This document shows, piece after piece, positions 8,680 through 17,165 of a stretch of DNA of 64,000 bases (the first letter of the stretch is position 1; every line of letters starts with the position of its first letter). The notes under the pieces were generated by a model. The model was not told the origin of the DNA. It ran no database searches and worked only from the letters and a program-made list of their open reading frames with translations. The DNA lies in contig CAMDKK010000003.1 of NCBI GenBank assembly GCA_945901045.1, positions 58,183 through 122,182 on the forward strand, read 5' to 3'. Origin of the DNA: Limnohabitans sp. Rim8. GTDB taxonomy: Bacteria > Pseudomonadota > Gammaproteobacteria > Burkholderiales > Burkholderiaceae_C. Made by a program: the position numbers and the translations under genes.

Positions 8680-10044
8680 GTGAACAACAATCAACTCAAG
8701 GCCGACAACGCCCAATACCTCTGGCACCCGATGGCCCATCCTGGCGCCATGAAAAAAACGGCCCCCGACATCATCGCCAAGGGAGAGGGTTGCTGGATCT
8801 GGGATGTGGACGGCCACAAGATGCTCGATGGCGTGGGCGGCCTGTGGGCCTGCAACCTGGGCCACAGCAACAAACCGGTGCGCGACGCCATCGTGGCGCA
8901 GATGGACGAACTGCCGTTTTACAACGTGTTTCGTGGCACCACCCATGTGCGGGCCATCGAGCTTTCCAAGCGCTTGGTGCAGATGATGCAGCCCGAAGAT
9001 GTGGCCACGGTGATGTTCAGCAATGGCGGTTCGGACGCGGTGGAAGGTGCCCTGAAAGTGGCACGGCAGTACTGGAAACTCAAGGGTCAGGCTGACCGCT
9101 TCAAGTTCATCAGCCTGCGCCAGGGTTACCACGGTGTTCACTTTGGCGGCATGAGCGTGAACGGCAACACCAATTTTCGGCGTGCCTACGAGCCCCTGCT
9201 GCCCGGCTGCTTCCACATCGACACCCCCTGGGCTTACCACAACCCCTACACCGAGGACCCGGTTCGCCTGGGTGAAATCTGCGCTGAGTTGCTCGAGCGC
9301 GAAATCGTGTTTCAGGGGCCGGACACGGTGGCGGCCTTCATTGCCGAGCCGGTGCAGGGCGCGGGTGGGGTGATCGTGCCGCCGCCCAATTACTGGCCGC
9401 TGGTGCGCCAGATTTGCGACAAGTACGGCGTGCTTTTGATCGCCGACGAGGTGGTGACAGGTTTTGGCCGCAGTGGAGAGCTGTTTGGCACCCGCCTGTG
9501 GGGTGTGAACGCCGACATGTGGTGCTTGGCCAAAGGCATTTCTTCAGGCTACATTCCGATGGGGGCCACAGCCATCAACCACCGCATTGCGGACGTGTTT
9601 GACGCTGACACCACGGGCACCGCTTCGGTTTCGCACGGATATACCTACAGTGCGCATCCGGTGGCGGCGGCGGCGGCGTTGGCCACTTTAGAGCAGATTG
9701 AGGTTCTGGACATTCCGGGCAACGCCACCCGGGTGGGTTCGCACCTGCAGGCCCGCTTGCGCAAGCTGGTCGATACCTGCAGTTTTGTGGGGGATGTGCG
9801 TGGTGTGGGCCTGATGCTGGGCATCGAGATGGTGAGCGACAAGGCCAAGCGCACACCGATGACCCGCGCCAGTGACATTCCGGCGCGTGTGGCCAAAGCC
9901 GCTTACAAAGCCGGCCTGATGGTGCGCATTTCGGGGCCGAACTTGATTTTGTCGCCGCCGCTGGTCATCACCCGAGAAGAAGTTGACTTCATGTGCGATG
10001 TGCTTGAGGAGGCCTTTGCTGCTGTTCAAGAAGGCCGCGCATGA
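8680..10044 (+). CDS. Class III PLP-dependent aminotransferase (omega-aminotransferase)
   Basis: 454 residues with the class III fold signature: SNGGSDAVEGALKVAR, GYHG, the IADEVVTGFGRSG aspartate motif that contacts the pyridine nitrogen of PLP, and the Schiff-base lysine in CLAKGISSGYIPMGA. Family members move omega-amino groups of beta-alanine, GABA or polyamines to pyruvate or 2-oxoglutarate. In this operon it would deal with the amino acid left after amidase release, or with the starting amine. The start is a GTG at 8680 with AAGGA six bases upstream. Its stop overlaps the next start by four bases (ATGA). Confidence 0.9.
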   Translation: MNNNQLKADNAQYLWHPMAHPGAMKKTAPDIIAKGEGCWIWDVDGHKMLDGVGGLWACNLGHSNKPVRDAIVAQMDELPFYNVFRGTTHVRAIELSKRLVQMMQPEDVATVMFSNGGSDAVEGALKVARQYWKLKGQADRFKFISLRQGYHGVHFGGMSVNGNTNFRRAYEPLLPGCFHIDTPWAYHNPYTEDPVRLGEICAELLEREIVFQGPDTVAAFIAEPVQGAGGVIVPPPNYWPLVRQICDKYGVLLIADEVVTGFGRSGELFGTRLWGVNADMWCLAKGISSGYIPMGATAINHRIADVFDADTTGTASVSHGYTYSAHPVAAAAALATLEQIEVLDIPGNATRVGSHLQARLRKLVDTCSFVGDVRGVGLMLGIEMVSDKAKRTPMTRASDIPARVAKAAYKAGLMVRISGPNLILSPPLVITREEVDFMCDVLEEAFAAVQEGRA

Positions 10045-11282
10045 AGAGCCCCGTCATCCTGATTGTGGGCACGGTCGATACCAAAAGCGATGAGATCGAT
10101 TTCATGCGTGAGCAGGTGCTGGCCGCAGGGGGGCAGGCTTTGATCATGGATGTGGGGGTGCTGGCCCAAGGGCTGGTGATACCGGACATTGCCAACACCG
10201 ATGTAGCCAAAGCAGCAGGCGTGACGCTGCAGCAGGTAATGGACAGCGGTGACGAGAACAGCGCCATGGCTTTGATGGCACAGGGCGCTAGCCGCCTGGC
10301 CGCGAAACTGCATCGCGAGGGCCGCATGGACGGACTGTTGGTGCTGGGCGGCACCATGGGCACCGATCTGGCGTTGGACGTGGCCAGCAGTTTGCCGTTG
10401 GGGGTGCCCAAGGTGGTGCTTTCCACGGTGGCTTTTTCGCCTTTGTTGCCGCCCGATCGGATGCCGCCTGATTTGATGATGGTGCTGTGGGCGGGCGGGC
10501 TTTACGGGTTGAACAGCTTATGCCAATCTGCTTTGGCGCAAGCCGCAGGGGCGGCGGTGGGGGCGTGCCGCGTGGCACGGGTCCCGCGATTTGAGCGCCC
10601 GGTGGTCGGTATGACTTCCTTGGGGTCGAGTTGTTTGCGGTACATGGTGCACTTGAAGACCGAACTGGACCAGCGCGGGTTTGACCTCGCTGTTTTTCAC
10701 ACCACGGGCATGGGAGGCAGGGCATTTGAATCTCTGGCGGCGCAGGGTCAGTTTGCTTGTGTGATGGATTTCAGCTTGCAGGAGATGGTCAACCAGATGG
10801 GTGGCTCGGTGGTCAGTGCGGGGCCTGATCGCCTGATGGGCGCTGGGCTCAAGGGCGTGCCCATGATCGTGGCCCCTGGGGCTACCGACCTGGTGGACTA
10901 CCCTGCATGGGGCGCAAAGCCGGCCCGGTTTGCGGGGCGCCCATCCCACGATCACAACCGCTTGATCGCCTCGGTTGGCATAGACGTCCCCATGCGCAGA
11001 GAATTTGCCCGTGAGTTGGCGCGTCGTTTAAGACAAGCCCAAGGCCCTGCACATTTGGTTTTGCCTTTGCAGGGTATTGAGGAGTGGGACCGTCCTGGTG
11101 CACCTCTGCATGACCCTGCTGGGCTGGCCGCCCTGTTCGCAGAGTTGGATGTGTGTGACTTGGGCGCTGCGAAATTATCGCGTGTCAATGCGCACATCAA
11201 TGACGCCGCATTTGCTGCCCATGCGCTGACCGTTTTTGATGAATGGCTGGCGCAAGGCCTGATTTCGAAAGTCAGATCATGA
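10041..11282 (+). CDS. Tm-1-like ATP-binding domain protein (UPF0261)
   Basis: 413 residues of the Tm-1-like/UPF0261 family. The N-terminus ILIVGTVDTKSDEIDFMR is the family signature, followed by the GGTMGTDLALDV region and a C-terminal half containing GMTSLGSSCLRYMV and SHDHNRL. The plant relative Tm-1 binds ATP and a viral helicase, but the bacterial biochemical role is not established. It is translationally coupled at both ends (ATGA to the aminotransferase and to the HAD gene), so it belongs to the same pathway. Bacterial copies often sit next to catabolic genes. No function is proposed beyond possible ATP-dependent handling of a pathway intermediate. Confidence 0.8.
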   Translation: MKSPVILIVGTVDTKSDEIDFMREQVLAAGGQALIMDVGVLAQGLVIPDIANTDVAKAAGVTLQQVMDSGDENSAMALMAQGASRLAAKLHREGRMDGLLVLGGTMGTDLALDVASSLPLGVPKVVLSTVAFSPLLPPDRMPPDLMMVLWAGGLYGLNSLCQSALAQAAGAAVGACRVARVPRFERPVVGMTSLGSSCLRYMVHLKTELDQRGFDLAVFHTTGMGGRAFESLAAQGQFACVMDFSLQEMVNQMGGSVVSAGPDRLMGAGLKGVPMIVAPGATDLVDYPAWGAKPARFAGRPSHDHNRLIASVGIDVPMRREFARELARRLRQAQGPAHLVLPLQGIEEWDRPGAPLHDPAGLAALFAELDVCDLGAAKLSRVNAHINDAAFAAHALTVFDEWLAQGLISKVRS

Positions 11283-11929
11283 AACGTGCATTGGTGCTCG
11301 ACTTTGGAGGCGTGATCAGCCGCACTTTGTTTGAAACCCATGCGCTCAGTGAGGCCGCCTTGGGCCTTCCGTCCGGCTCGCTGCAATGGCGGGGGCCGTT
11401 TGCGCCGGAGCAAGATTCGCTTTGGCGCGATATGCAAGCAGACAAGATCAGTGAACGCGATTACTGGGCTGCCCGGACCCGAGAAGTGGGGGCCTTGCTT
11501 GGAGAGACTTGGACACGCATGGAGACTTTTGTGCAGCGTGCACGGGGCGATGACGTGGATGCTGTGATTCGACCCGAAGCCAAGGCTGCGATCGCATTGG
11601 CCAAGGCTTCAGGCTGCAAGTTGGCCATTTTGTCCAATGAGTTGGATTTGTTTTATGGTCAAGGCTTTCGCGCTCGGTTGCCCTTGTTGCAGGCATTTGA
11701 TGTGATTGTGGATGCCAGCCATACCCACATCCTTAAGCCCGATCCGTGTGCGTACCAAATGTGTGCCCATCAGTTAGGCATGGCGTTGCAAGAATGTGTT
11801 TTTGTGGACGATCAGCTGCGCAATGTGCGGGGTGGGCAGTTAGCTGGCATGCAATGCGTTCACTTTGATGTGATGGCGCCGCAGCAGTCTTACCAGCAAG
11901 CCTTGCATTTGCTGGGCATTGCGTTCTGA
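11279..11929 (+). CDS. HAD-superfamily hydrolase
   Basis: 216 residues from the ATG at 11279, which overlaps the preceding stop (ATGA). HAD motif I appears as LDFGGVIS: the nucleophile aspartate is present, but the second acidic residue of DxD is replaced by G as in the D-F-G-G-V subfamily. Motif II is LSNE, motif III is LKPDP, and motif IV is FVDDQLRNV. Such proteins act on phosphate esters or halides; the substrate is unknown. It is the last gene of the P450/gamma-glutamyl operon; about 140 bases then lead to the GntR gene. Confidence 0.85.
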   Translation: MKRALVLDFGGVISRTLFETHALSEAALGLPSGSLQWRGPFAPEQDSLWRDMQADKISERDYWAARTREVGALLGETWTRMETFVQRARGDDVDAVIRPEAKAAIALAKASGCKLAILSNELDLFYGQGFRARLPLLQAFDVIVDASHTHILKPDPCAYQMCAHQLGMALQECVFVDDQLRNVRGGQLAGMQCVHFDVMAPQQSYQQALHLLGIAF

Positions 11930-12050
11930 GTCGCCCTGCGTCTGCGAACTGGTTGAGTCGTCGGGAGTTTGTGAGCTCCAAGGGGAAACCCCTGTGGATT
12001 TGATGCACATCTTTCATAAATTTGCTTTGCAAGGCTTTGCAATTTGATCA

Positions 12051-12066
12051 TAATTACATGTAATTA
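12051..12066. promoter_or_regulatory. Perfect 16-bp palindrome, probable GntR operator
   Basis: TAATTACATGTAATTA, a perfect inverted repeat ending six bases before the GntR start codon. Its position over the likely promoter or leader, and its symmetry, fit autoregulation by the FadR-subfamily regulator that follows. Confidence 0.65.
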
Positions 12067-12072
12067 CAAAAA

Positions 12073-12810
12073 ATGACGAGCTCACTTCAGATGCCGAACT
12101 CCCACAACTCACTGCATGACGAGGTCGCTGAGAGATTGCGCGGGCTGATTTTCTCAGGTGACTTGACGCCAAGTCAGTGGGTGAACGAGGTTCAGCTGTG
12201 TGAAACCTGGGAAATTTCCCGAACCCCGATGCGAGAAGCCCTCAAGGTGCTCACTGCTGAAGGCTTGGTGCGCCATGAGCCGCGCCGAGGTTGTTTTGTC
12301 AATGAGGTGACCGAGCAAGATTTGGATGAAATTTTCCCAGTGATTGCCTTGCTTGAAGGGCGATGTGCGCACGAAGCGGCTTGCCATGCTTCGGATGCAG
12401 ATTTAAAGGCCTTGGCTGCTTTGCATGATCAGTTGCAAGCGCATGAACAGGCTGGTCGTATTCCAGACTACTACGCCACCAACTACACCATTCACGAGTC
12501 GATCATCGCCATGGCGGGCAACAAGTGGCTGGCCATGGCCATTGGAGATTTACGCAAAATACTCAAGCTGGCTCGGTTGCAGCAACTCAATGCTCCGGGC
12601 CGTTTGGCGCAATCTTTGAGCGAACACTTGGCTATTTTTTCTGCCCTGCAAGATCGCAATGCCCTTGCGGCCGAGGAGGCCATGCGCATTCACCTGACCC
12701 GTCAGCGTGAAGCCTTGCGCAGTCTGATGCAAAGTCAATCCTCGCGTTTGTCAAGTTTGATAAAGCCTGACGTTAACCACTTTAATGTACCCAAGGTCTC
12801 GACGACATGA
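12073..12810 (+). CDS. GntR-family regulator (FadR/FCD subfamily), MatR-like
   Basis: 245 residues: N-terminal winged helix-turn-helix (about 13-75, including ISRTPMREALKVL and GLVRHEPRRGCFV) and a C-terminal FCD ligand-binding domain with the metal-binding histidines expected in HESI and in the later SEHLAIFSAL and MRIHL segments. The gene overlaps the malonyl-CoA decarboxylase start by four bases, which ties it to control of malonate use, as MatR/MdcY-type regulators do. A perfect palindrome lies just upstream and probably serves as its operator. Confidence 0.88.
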   Translation: MTSSLQMPNSHNSLHDEVAERLRGLIFSGDLTPSQWVNEVQLCETWEISRTPMREALKVLTAEGLVRHEPRRGCFVNEVTEQDLDEIFPVIALLEGRCAHEAACHASDADLKALAALHDQLQAHEQAGRIPDYYATNYTIHESIIAMAGNKWLAMAIGDLRKILKLARLQQLNAPGRLAQSLSEHLAIFSALQDRNALAAEEAMRIHLTRQREALRSLMQSQSSRLSSLIKPDVNHFNVPKVSTT

Positions 12811-14285
12811 ATACCTCAGAATGGTTCGGCCGCAAAGTAGCCGGATGGTTGCCCGCTGCAAAGCTTGACAAAGCGGCCGCCAAGCTTGCTTCTGAGGCCA
12901 AATTCAAAACGACGACGGCCGTGGCTGAAGATGCCGCACTGCATGTGCGCTCATCGAAAGAAAGGTTGAACGCAAAACTGCGTCAGAAAGAAGAAGCCTT
13001 GTCGCCCCGTGTGCTGCGCCGCACGTTGACCGAGTTGCAAGCGATTGTGGACCCTGGAGTGAGTGAGGTCGAAGGCGGTCGCCGCGCCAAGGGCGTGGCG
13101 CAGTGGTACAGCAAGGCAACGCCTTTGCAAAGACAAGACTGCTGGTTGCTGATGAGTGAGCAATTTGCACCCGATGCGACCAAAGTCAAAGCGGCTCGCG
13201 AACAATATGAAGCCTGTGTAGGCACGCCAGACGAAGGTGTGGCTGAAATACGAATGCGCAAAGCTTTGGTATCGCCTCGAACCCGGCTGTTGCAACGCTT
13301 TGCCGTGTTCCCGGAAGGGATGCGTTTTTTGGTGGATTTGCGCGCGGAGTTGTTGCCTGCACTCAAGGGCAATAAACGGATTTTGGCCTTGGAGGCCGAG
13401 CTTGAAAATTTGTTCACCACCTGGTTCGATGTGGCCTTTTTAGAGTTGCGCCGTATCAGTTGGGATTCGCCGGCCAGTTTGGTGGAAAAGCTGATCAAAT
13501 ACGAAGCCGTGCACGACATCAAAAGCTGGGGAGACGTCAAGAATCGGCTTGACTCGGACCGGCGATGTTATGGTTTTTTTCACCCCCGTCTGCCGGACGA
13601 ACCGCTTATTTTTGTGGAGGTCGCTTTCATGGATGAAATCGCCTCCAGCATCAGTCCTTTGTTGGACGAGTCCGCTGAAGCGGTGGATTTAAGCAAATCA
13701 AAGACCGCTATTTTTTATTCCATCAGCAACACCCAAACCGGACTCAAGGGCGTCAGTTTTGGCGACTCCTTGATCAAGCGGGTGGTTGAAACCCTGCGGG
13801 CTGATTTTCCTAAACTGAAAACCTTTGCGACCTTGTCACCCATGCCGGGATTTCGCCAATGGATGGGCCGTAACGCTTCTCGAATGTTCAATGAGACGCC
13901 CGATAAATTACGCGCTCAATTGGGCCGTGCGGTTGGATTTGAGCCTGCTTCTGCCGAGCACGTCATGTCGGCACTCGATCAAATCACCACTTTGCCGGAG
14001 CGCTCTGCCCTGCGGCAATGGCTGCTCGGTTGTGCCGCATACTATCTCGGGAAAGAGATCACAGAGGGGCGACTTGCCGATCCAGTGGCACGTTTTCATT
14101 TGGGCAACGGCGCAAGGGTCGAACTCATTCATTGGGCTGCCGACCTTTCTGCCAAAGGTGTGAAGCAATCATATGGTCTGATGGTCAACTACCTGTACGA
14201 TTTGCGCAAGATTGACAGTCACCGCAAGATGTTGGAAGCCGGCAAGATCCCTGTTTCGGGCGATGTTCAGAGCCTTTATTTTTGA
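12807..14285 (+). CDS. matA: Malonyl-CoA decarboxylase
   Basis: 492 residues. The protein shows the MCD helical N-terminal domain followed by the acetyltransferase-like catalytic domain: ISNTQTGLKGVSFGDSLIK, LKTFATLSPMPGFRQW with the catalytic serine region, and FHLGNGA carrying the catalytic histidine seen in the human enzyme. It converts malonyl-CoA to acetyl-CoA and CO2. It starts inside the regulator gene (ATGA overlap) and is followed by a solute receptor and a CoA-transferase. A MatB malonyl-CoA synthetase is missing from the cluster, so activation of malonate probably uses the CoA-transferase. The family call is firm. Confidence 0.93.
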   Translation: MNTSEWFGRKVAGWLPAAKLDKAAAKLASEAKFKTTTAVAEDAALHVRSSKERLNAKLRQKEEALSPRVLRRTLTELQAIVDPGVSEVEGGRRAKGVAQWYSKATPLQRQDCWLLMSEQFAPDATKVKAAREQYEACVGTPDEGVAEIRMRKALVSPRTRLLQRFAVFPEGMRFLVDLRAELLPALKGNKRILALEAELENLFTTWFDVAFLELRRISWDSPASLVEKLIKYEAVHDIKSWGDVKNRLDSDRRCYGFFHPRLPDEPLIFVEVAFMDEIASSISPLLDESAEAVDLSKSKTAIFYSISNTQTGLKGVSFGDSLIKRVVETLRADFPKLKTFATLSPMPGFRQWMGRNASRMFNETPDKLRAQLGRAVGFEPASAEHVMSALDQITTLPERSALRQWLLGCAAYYLGKEITEGRLADPVARFHLGNGARVELIHWAADLSAKGVKQSYGLMVNYLYDLRKIDSHRKMLEAGKIPVSGDVQSLYF

Positions 14286-14338
14286 GTTCAACTACTAACC
14301 AGTGAGCAATCACAATGTCAAAAGAGGAGACAAATGCA

Positions 14339-15334
14339 ATGAAAAACTTCAATTCCATGACCGATCGCCGTTCGGTGATCAAGTTCGCTGCCGCTTCTGC
14401 GGTGGGCGCAACTTTGCCCGCTTGGGCCCAATCTGCATGGCCGACCAAGCCGGTGACCTTGATCGTGCCTTTTCCGGCAGGGGGCGGCACAGATGCATTT
14501 GCGCGACCCATGTCGGCCCAATTCTCCCGACTTACCGGCAAGCAATTGATCATCGATAACCGGGGCGGTGCAGGGGGCACTTTGGGCGCTGGCATTGCCG
14601 CCAAGGCGGTACCCGACGGCTACACCTTGTTCATGGGGGCGGTGCATCACACGATTGCACCCTACATGTATGCCAAACTGGACTACGAGTTAGAGCGTGA
14701 TTTGGTCCCGCTGATTCTGCTGGCCAGTGTGCCGCAGGTGTTGGTGGTCAATCCCAAAAAAGTGCCTGTTGCAAATTTCAAAGAGTTCATCGAATTTGTG
14801 AAGAAAAACCCCGGTAAGTTGAACTATGGATCGGCCGGTGGTGGCACTTCGCACCACTTGGCGGGAGAACTGTTCAAGCTCCAGACGCAGACCTTCATCA
14901 CCCACATTCCCTACCGCGGCGCAGGCCCCGCTTTGCAGGACTTGATTGCGGGCAATGTGGACATGATGTTTGATGGCTTGGGTTCTTCGGCTGCCCACAT
15001 CAAAGGTGGACGCATCAAAGCGCTGATGGTCTCTGGTGCCAAGCGAAGCCCTGCCTTTCCAGACGTACCATGCTCCGCTGAATTGGGTTTGCCCGACTAC
15101 ACCGTGACCACTTGGTATGGCCTATGGGCGCCCAAGGGGACGCCAGTGGAGGCGCAAACCCAAGCTGTGGAAGAAGCCCGCAAAGCCTGTCAAACAGACG
15201 AAGCCAAAGCAGTTTGGGCCAACCAAGGCGCAGAGTTTCCGAATTTGACGGGTGCGCAGTTTGACGCCTTCATCAAAACTGAATTGCGTAAATGGGCGCA
15301 AGTGGTCAAGGCTTCGGGCGCTAAATTGGATTGA
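14339..15334 (+). CDS. Bug/TctC-family tripartite tricarboxylate receptor
   Basis: 331 residues from the ATG at 14339, which has GAGGAG nine bases upstream; an earlier in-frame ATG at 14315 lies before that SD. A twin-basic start (DRRSVIKFAAASAVGATLPAWAQ) gives a signal peptide, possibly Tat-type, cut after AWA. The mature protein begins with WPTKPVTLIVPFPAGGGTD, the Bug family signature that coordinates the ligand carboxylate, and contains PDGYTL and IPYRGAGPALQDLIAGNVD. It captures an organic acid in the periplasm, here presumably malonate or a relative given its neighbours. No TctAB membrane genes are adjacent, as is common for orphan Bug genes. Confidence 0.9.
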   Translation: MKNFNSMTDRRSVIKFAAASAVGATLPAWAQSAWPTKPVTLIVPFPAGGGTDAFARPMSAQFSRLTGKQLIIDNRGGAGGTLGAGIAAKAVPDGYTLFMGAVHHTIAPYMYAKLDYELERDLVPLILLASVPQVLVVNPKKVPVANFKEFIEFVKKNPGKLNYGSAGGGTSHHLAGELFKLQTQTFITHIPYRGAGPALQDLIAGNVDMMFDGLGSSAAHIKGGRIKALMVSGAKRSPAFPDVPCSAELGLPDYTVTTWYGLWAPKGTPVEAQTQAVEEARKACQTDEAKAVWANQGAEFPNLTGAQFDAFIKTELRKWAQVVKASGAKLD

Positions 15335-15367
15335 TCTGCCGGGCAGATTTTTTAAAGGATTTTTCAA

Positions 15368-16588
15368 ATGGCAGGACCACTTTCACACATTCGTGTTCTC
15401 GATCTTTCCCGCGTGCTGGCCGGCCCTTGGGCAGGGCAGAATTTGGCTGACCTTGGTGCCGAGGTGATCAAGGTGGAGCGGCCTAAGATCGGCGATGACT
15501 CCCGGGCTTTTGGCCCACCCTGGATCAAGGATGCCGAAGGACAGGACACGCGTGAGTCGGCCTATTACACCTCCGCCAACCGAGGTAAAAAGTCCATCAC
15601 CCTGAACATCTCAGACCCCCAGGGGCAGGCTATAGTTCGCGAACTGACTGAACGCGCAGATGTACTGATCGAGAACTATAAATTCGGAGACCTCGCGCGT
15701 TACGGCTTGGGTTATGAAGATCTTGCAAAAATCAACCCGCGCTTGATCTACTGCTCGGTGACAGGCTTTGGCCAAACCGGCCCCTACCGTGAACACCCGG
15801 GCTACGATTTCATGATCCAAGGCATGGGCGGCATGATGAGCGTCACCGGCGAACCCGATGAAGCTCCTGGCGGCGGCCCACAGAGAGCAGGTGTGCCAGT
15901 GGCCGATATCATCACGGGCATGTATGCGTCGATCGCGATTTGTGCCGCCATTGCCAACCGTGCAGAAACGGGCAAGGGACAGCACCTTGATCTGGCGCTG
16001 CTGGATTCACAAATCGCCTTGATGAGTTACCAGAACAGCAATTACTTTGCCACAGGCAAACCGCCCTCGCGCATTGGTAACTTGCATCCGAACATCGTGC
16101 CTTACCAGCCTTTCAAAACAGCCGATGGCAGCGTCATCCTCGCATGCGGCAATGACAACCTTTTCCGTAAGTTTTGCGCAATGGCGGGTTGCACTGAACT
16201 GGCCGAGGACGCCCGCTTTTCAAGCAATGGCAAACGCGTCGAAAACCGGGTTGAGATCACCCGCTTGTTGCAAGCTATTTTCTCCACACGCAAGACCAAA
16301 GACTGGGTTGAAGCACTCGAAGCTGCTGGGGTGCCCAATGGGCCTATCAATAACATCGCGCAAGTGTTCGAAGAAGACCAGGTCAAAGCACGCAAGATCA
16401 AAATCGAACTCGACCATCCTGTTGCCGGCAAGATGCCCTTGGTGGCCAGTCCCATGCGCTTTTCTGGCACACCCATCGAGCACAAACTCGCGCCGCCCAC
16501 CCTGGGGCAGCACACCGAGGAAGTGTTGCGCGCCCTGGGCAAGGGCGACGCAGACATCGCCAGATTGCGCGGCGAAGGCATCGTCTAA
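15368..16588 (+). CDS. Family III CoA-transferase (CaiB/Frc type)
   Basis: 406 residues. N-terminal LDLSRVLAGPWAGQNLADLGAEVIK is the family signature; ENYKFGDLARYGLGY and GYDFMIQGMGG (the latter holding the conserved catalytic aspartate after GY) follow. Enzymes of this class move CoA between carboxylic acids through an aspartyl thioester. Placed at the end of a malonyl-CoA decarboxylase operon, it most simply charges malonate with CoA from acetyl-CoA or succinyl-CoA. Formyl- or oxalyl-CoA chemistry cannot be excluded from sequence alone. It converges on uspA with only 24 bases between the stops. Confidence 0.88.
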   Translation: MAGPLSHIRVLDLSRVLAGPWAGQNLADLGAEVIKVERPKIGDDSRAFGPPWIKDAEGQDTRESAYYTSANRGKKSITLNISDPQGQAIVRELTERADVLIENYKFGDLARYGLGYEDLAKINPRLIYCSVTGFGQTGPYREHPGYDFMIQGMGGMMSVTGEPDEAPGGGPQRAGVPVADIITGMYASIAICAAIANRAETGKGQHLDLALLDSQIALMSYQNSNYFATGKPPSRIGNLHPNIVPYQPFKTADGSVILACGNDNLFRKFCAMAGCTELAEDARFSSNGKRVENRVEITRLLQAIFSTRKTKDWVEALEAAGVPNGPINNIAQVFEEDQVKARKIKIELDHPVAGKMPLVASPMRFSGTPIEHKLAPPTLGQHTEEVLRALGKGDADIARLRGEGIV

Positions 16589-16612
16589 TTCAAGAAGACA
16601 TGCTGGCTGTGG

Positions 16613-17056
16613 TCAGCGCAAAACCAGCACAGGAATGTGTGAGTGTGTCAACACTTGTTGGGTTTCGCTGCCCAATAGCAGGCGTTTGATGCCCTTGCGC
16701 CCATGAGAGGCCATGATGATCAAGTCGGCATTGTGCTTTTTGGCTGCGGAAATGATCGCATCCGACACCACATCCGATTTGGTGGTGATGCCCTTGGCTT
16801 GTACGGTTTTGCTTTTTGCCGACTTTACTATCGCATCGACTGTTTCTTGTGCAGCAACGGCCCACTGTTTTTCCACGCGGCTCACATCTTCAATTGACAG
16901 CGGGATACTGCCTTCAAAATAAGCTTGAGGGTAGCAAGGAAACACTTTTATTGCGATCAGTTCCGCACCGCAAGTGGCTGCCATGCCTATGGCACTGGTC
17001 ACTGCTTTTTTTGAAAGCGTAGAGCCATCGGTAGCCACAAGAATTCGTTTGTACAT
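16613..17056 (-). CDS. Universal stress protein UspA family
   Basis: 147 residues with the Usp fold: N-terminal YKRILVATDGSTLSKKA and C-terminal ASHGRKGIKRLLLGSETQQVLTHSHIPVLVL, whose G-2x-G-9x-G(S/T) pattern is that of ATP-binding members. It has a near-ideal SD (AAGGAGAT). The FNR box at 17118-17131 is centred about 68 bases upstream of its ATG. With a class II FNR promoter (-41.5) this puts the transcript start near 17083 and a TAACCT -10 at about 17096-17091, so it is probably induced when oxygen falls, together with the divergent cco genes. Confidence 0.92.
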   Translation of the reverse strand: MYKRILVATDGSTLSKKAVTSAIGMAATCGAELIAIKVFPCYPQAYFEGSIPLSIEDVSRVEKQWAVAAQETVDAIVKSAKSKTVQAKGITTKSDVVSDAIISAAKKHNADLIIMASHGRKGIKRLLLGSETQQVLTHSHIPVLVLR

Positions 17057-17117
17057 GCTGATCTCCTTAGCGAGTTATGAAAGAAGCCTCAGGTTACGCT
17101 TGTATAAAGCCTGCGTC

Positions 17118-17131
17118 TTGACTTAGATCAA
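17118..17131. promoter_or_regulatory. FNR/Anr box shared by uspA and ccoI
   Basis: TTGACTTAGATCAA: one mismatch from the TTGAT-N4-ATCAA consensus. It lies between the divergent uspA and ccoI genes. The spacing suits a uspA transcript well. For ccoI it would place the start of transcription at about 17166, on or next to the proposed start codon. Confidence 0.8.
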
Positions 17132-17165
17132 GTTGATGTCAACTGTTTTCATTTATGGTGATCGC

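Noticed and set aside
16589-16640. Intrinsic terminator between the CoA-transferase and uspA
   Set aside because: A TGCTGG...CCAGCA pairing exists but has a long loop, no T run, and lies mainly in the uspA coding end.
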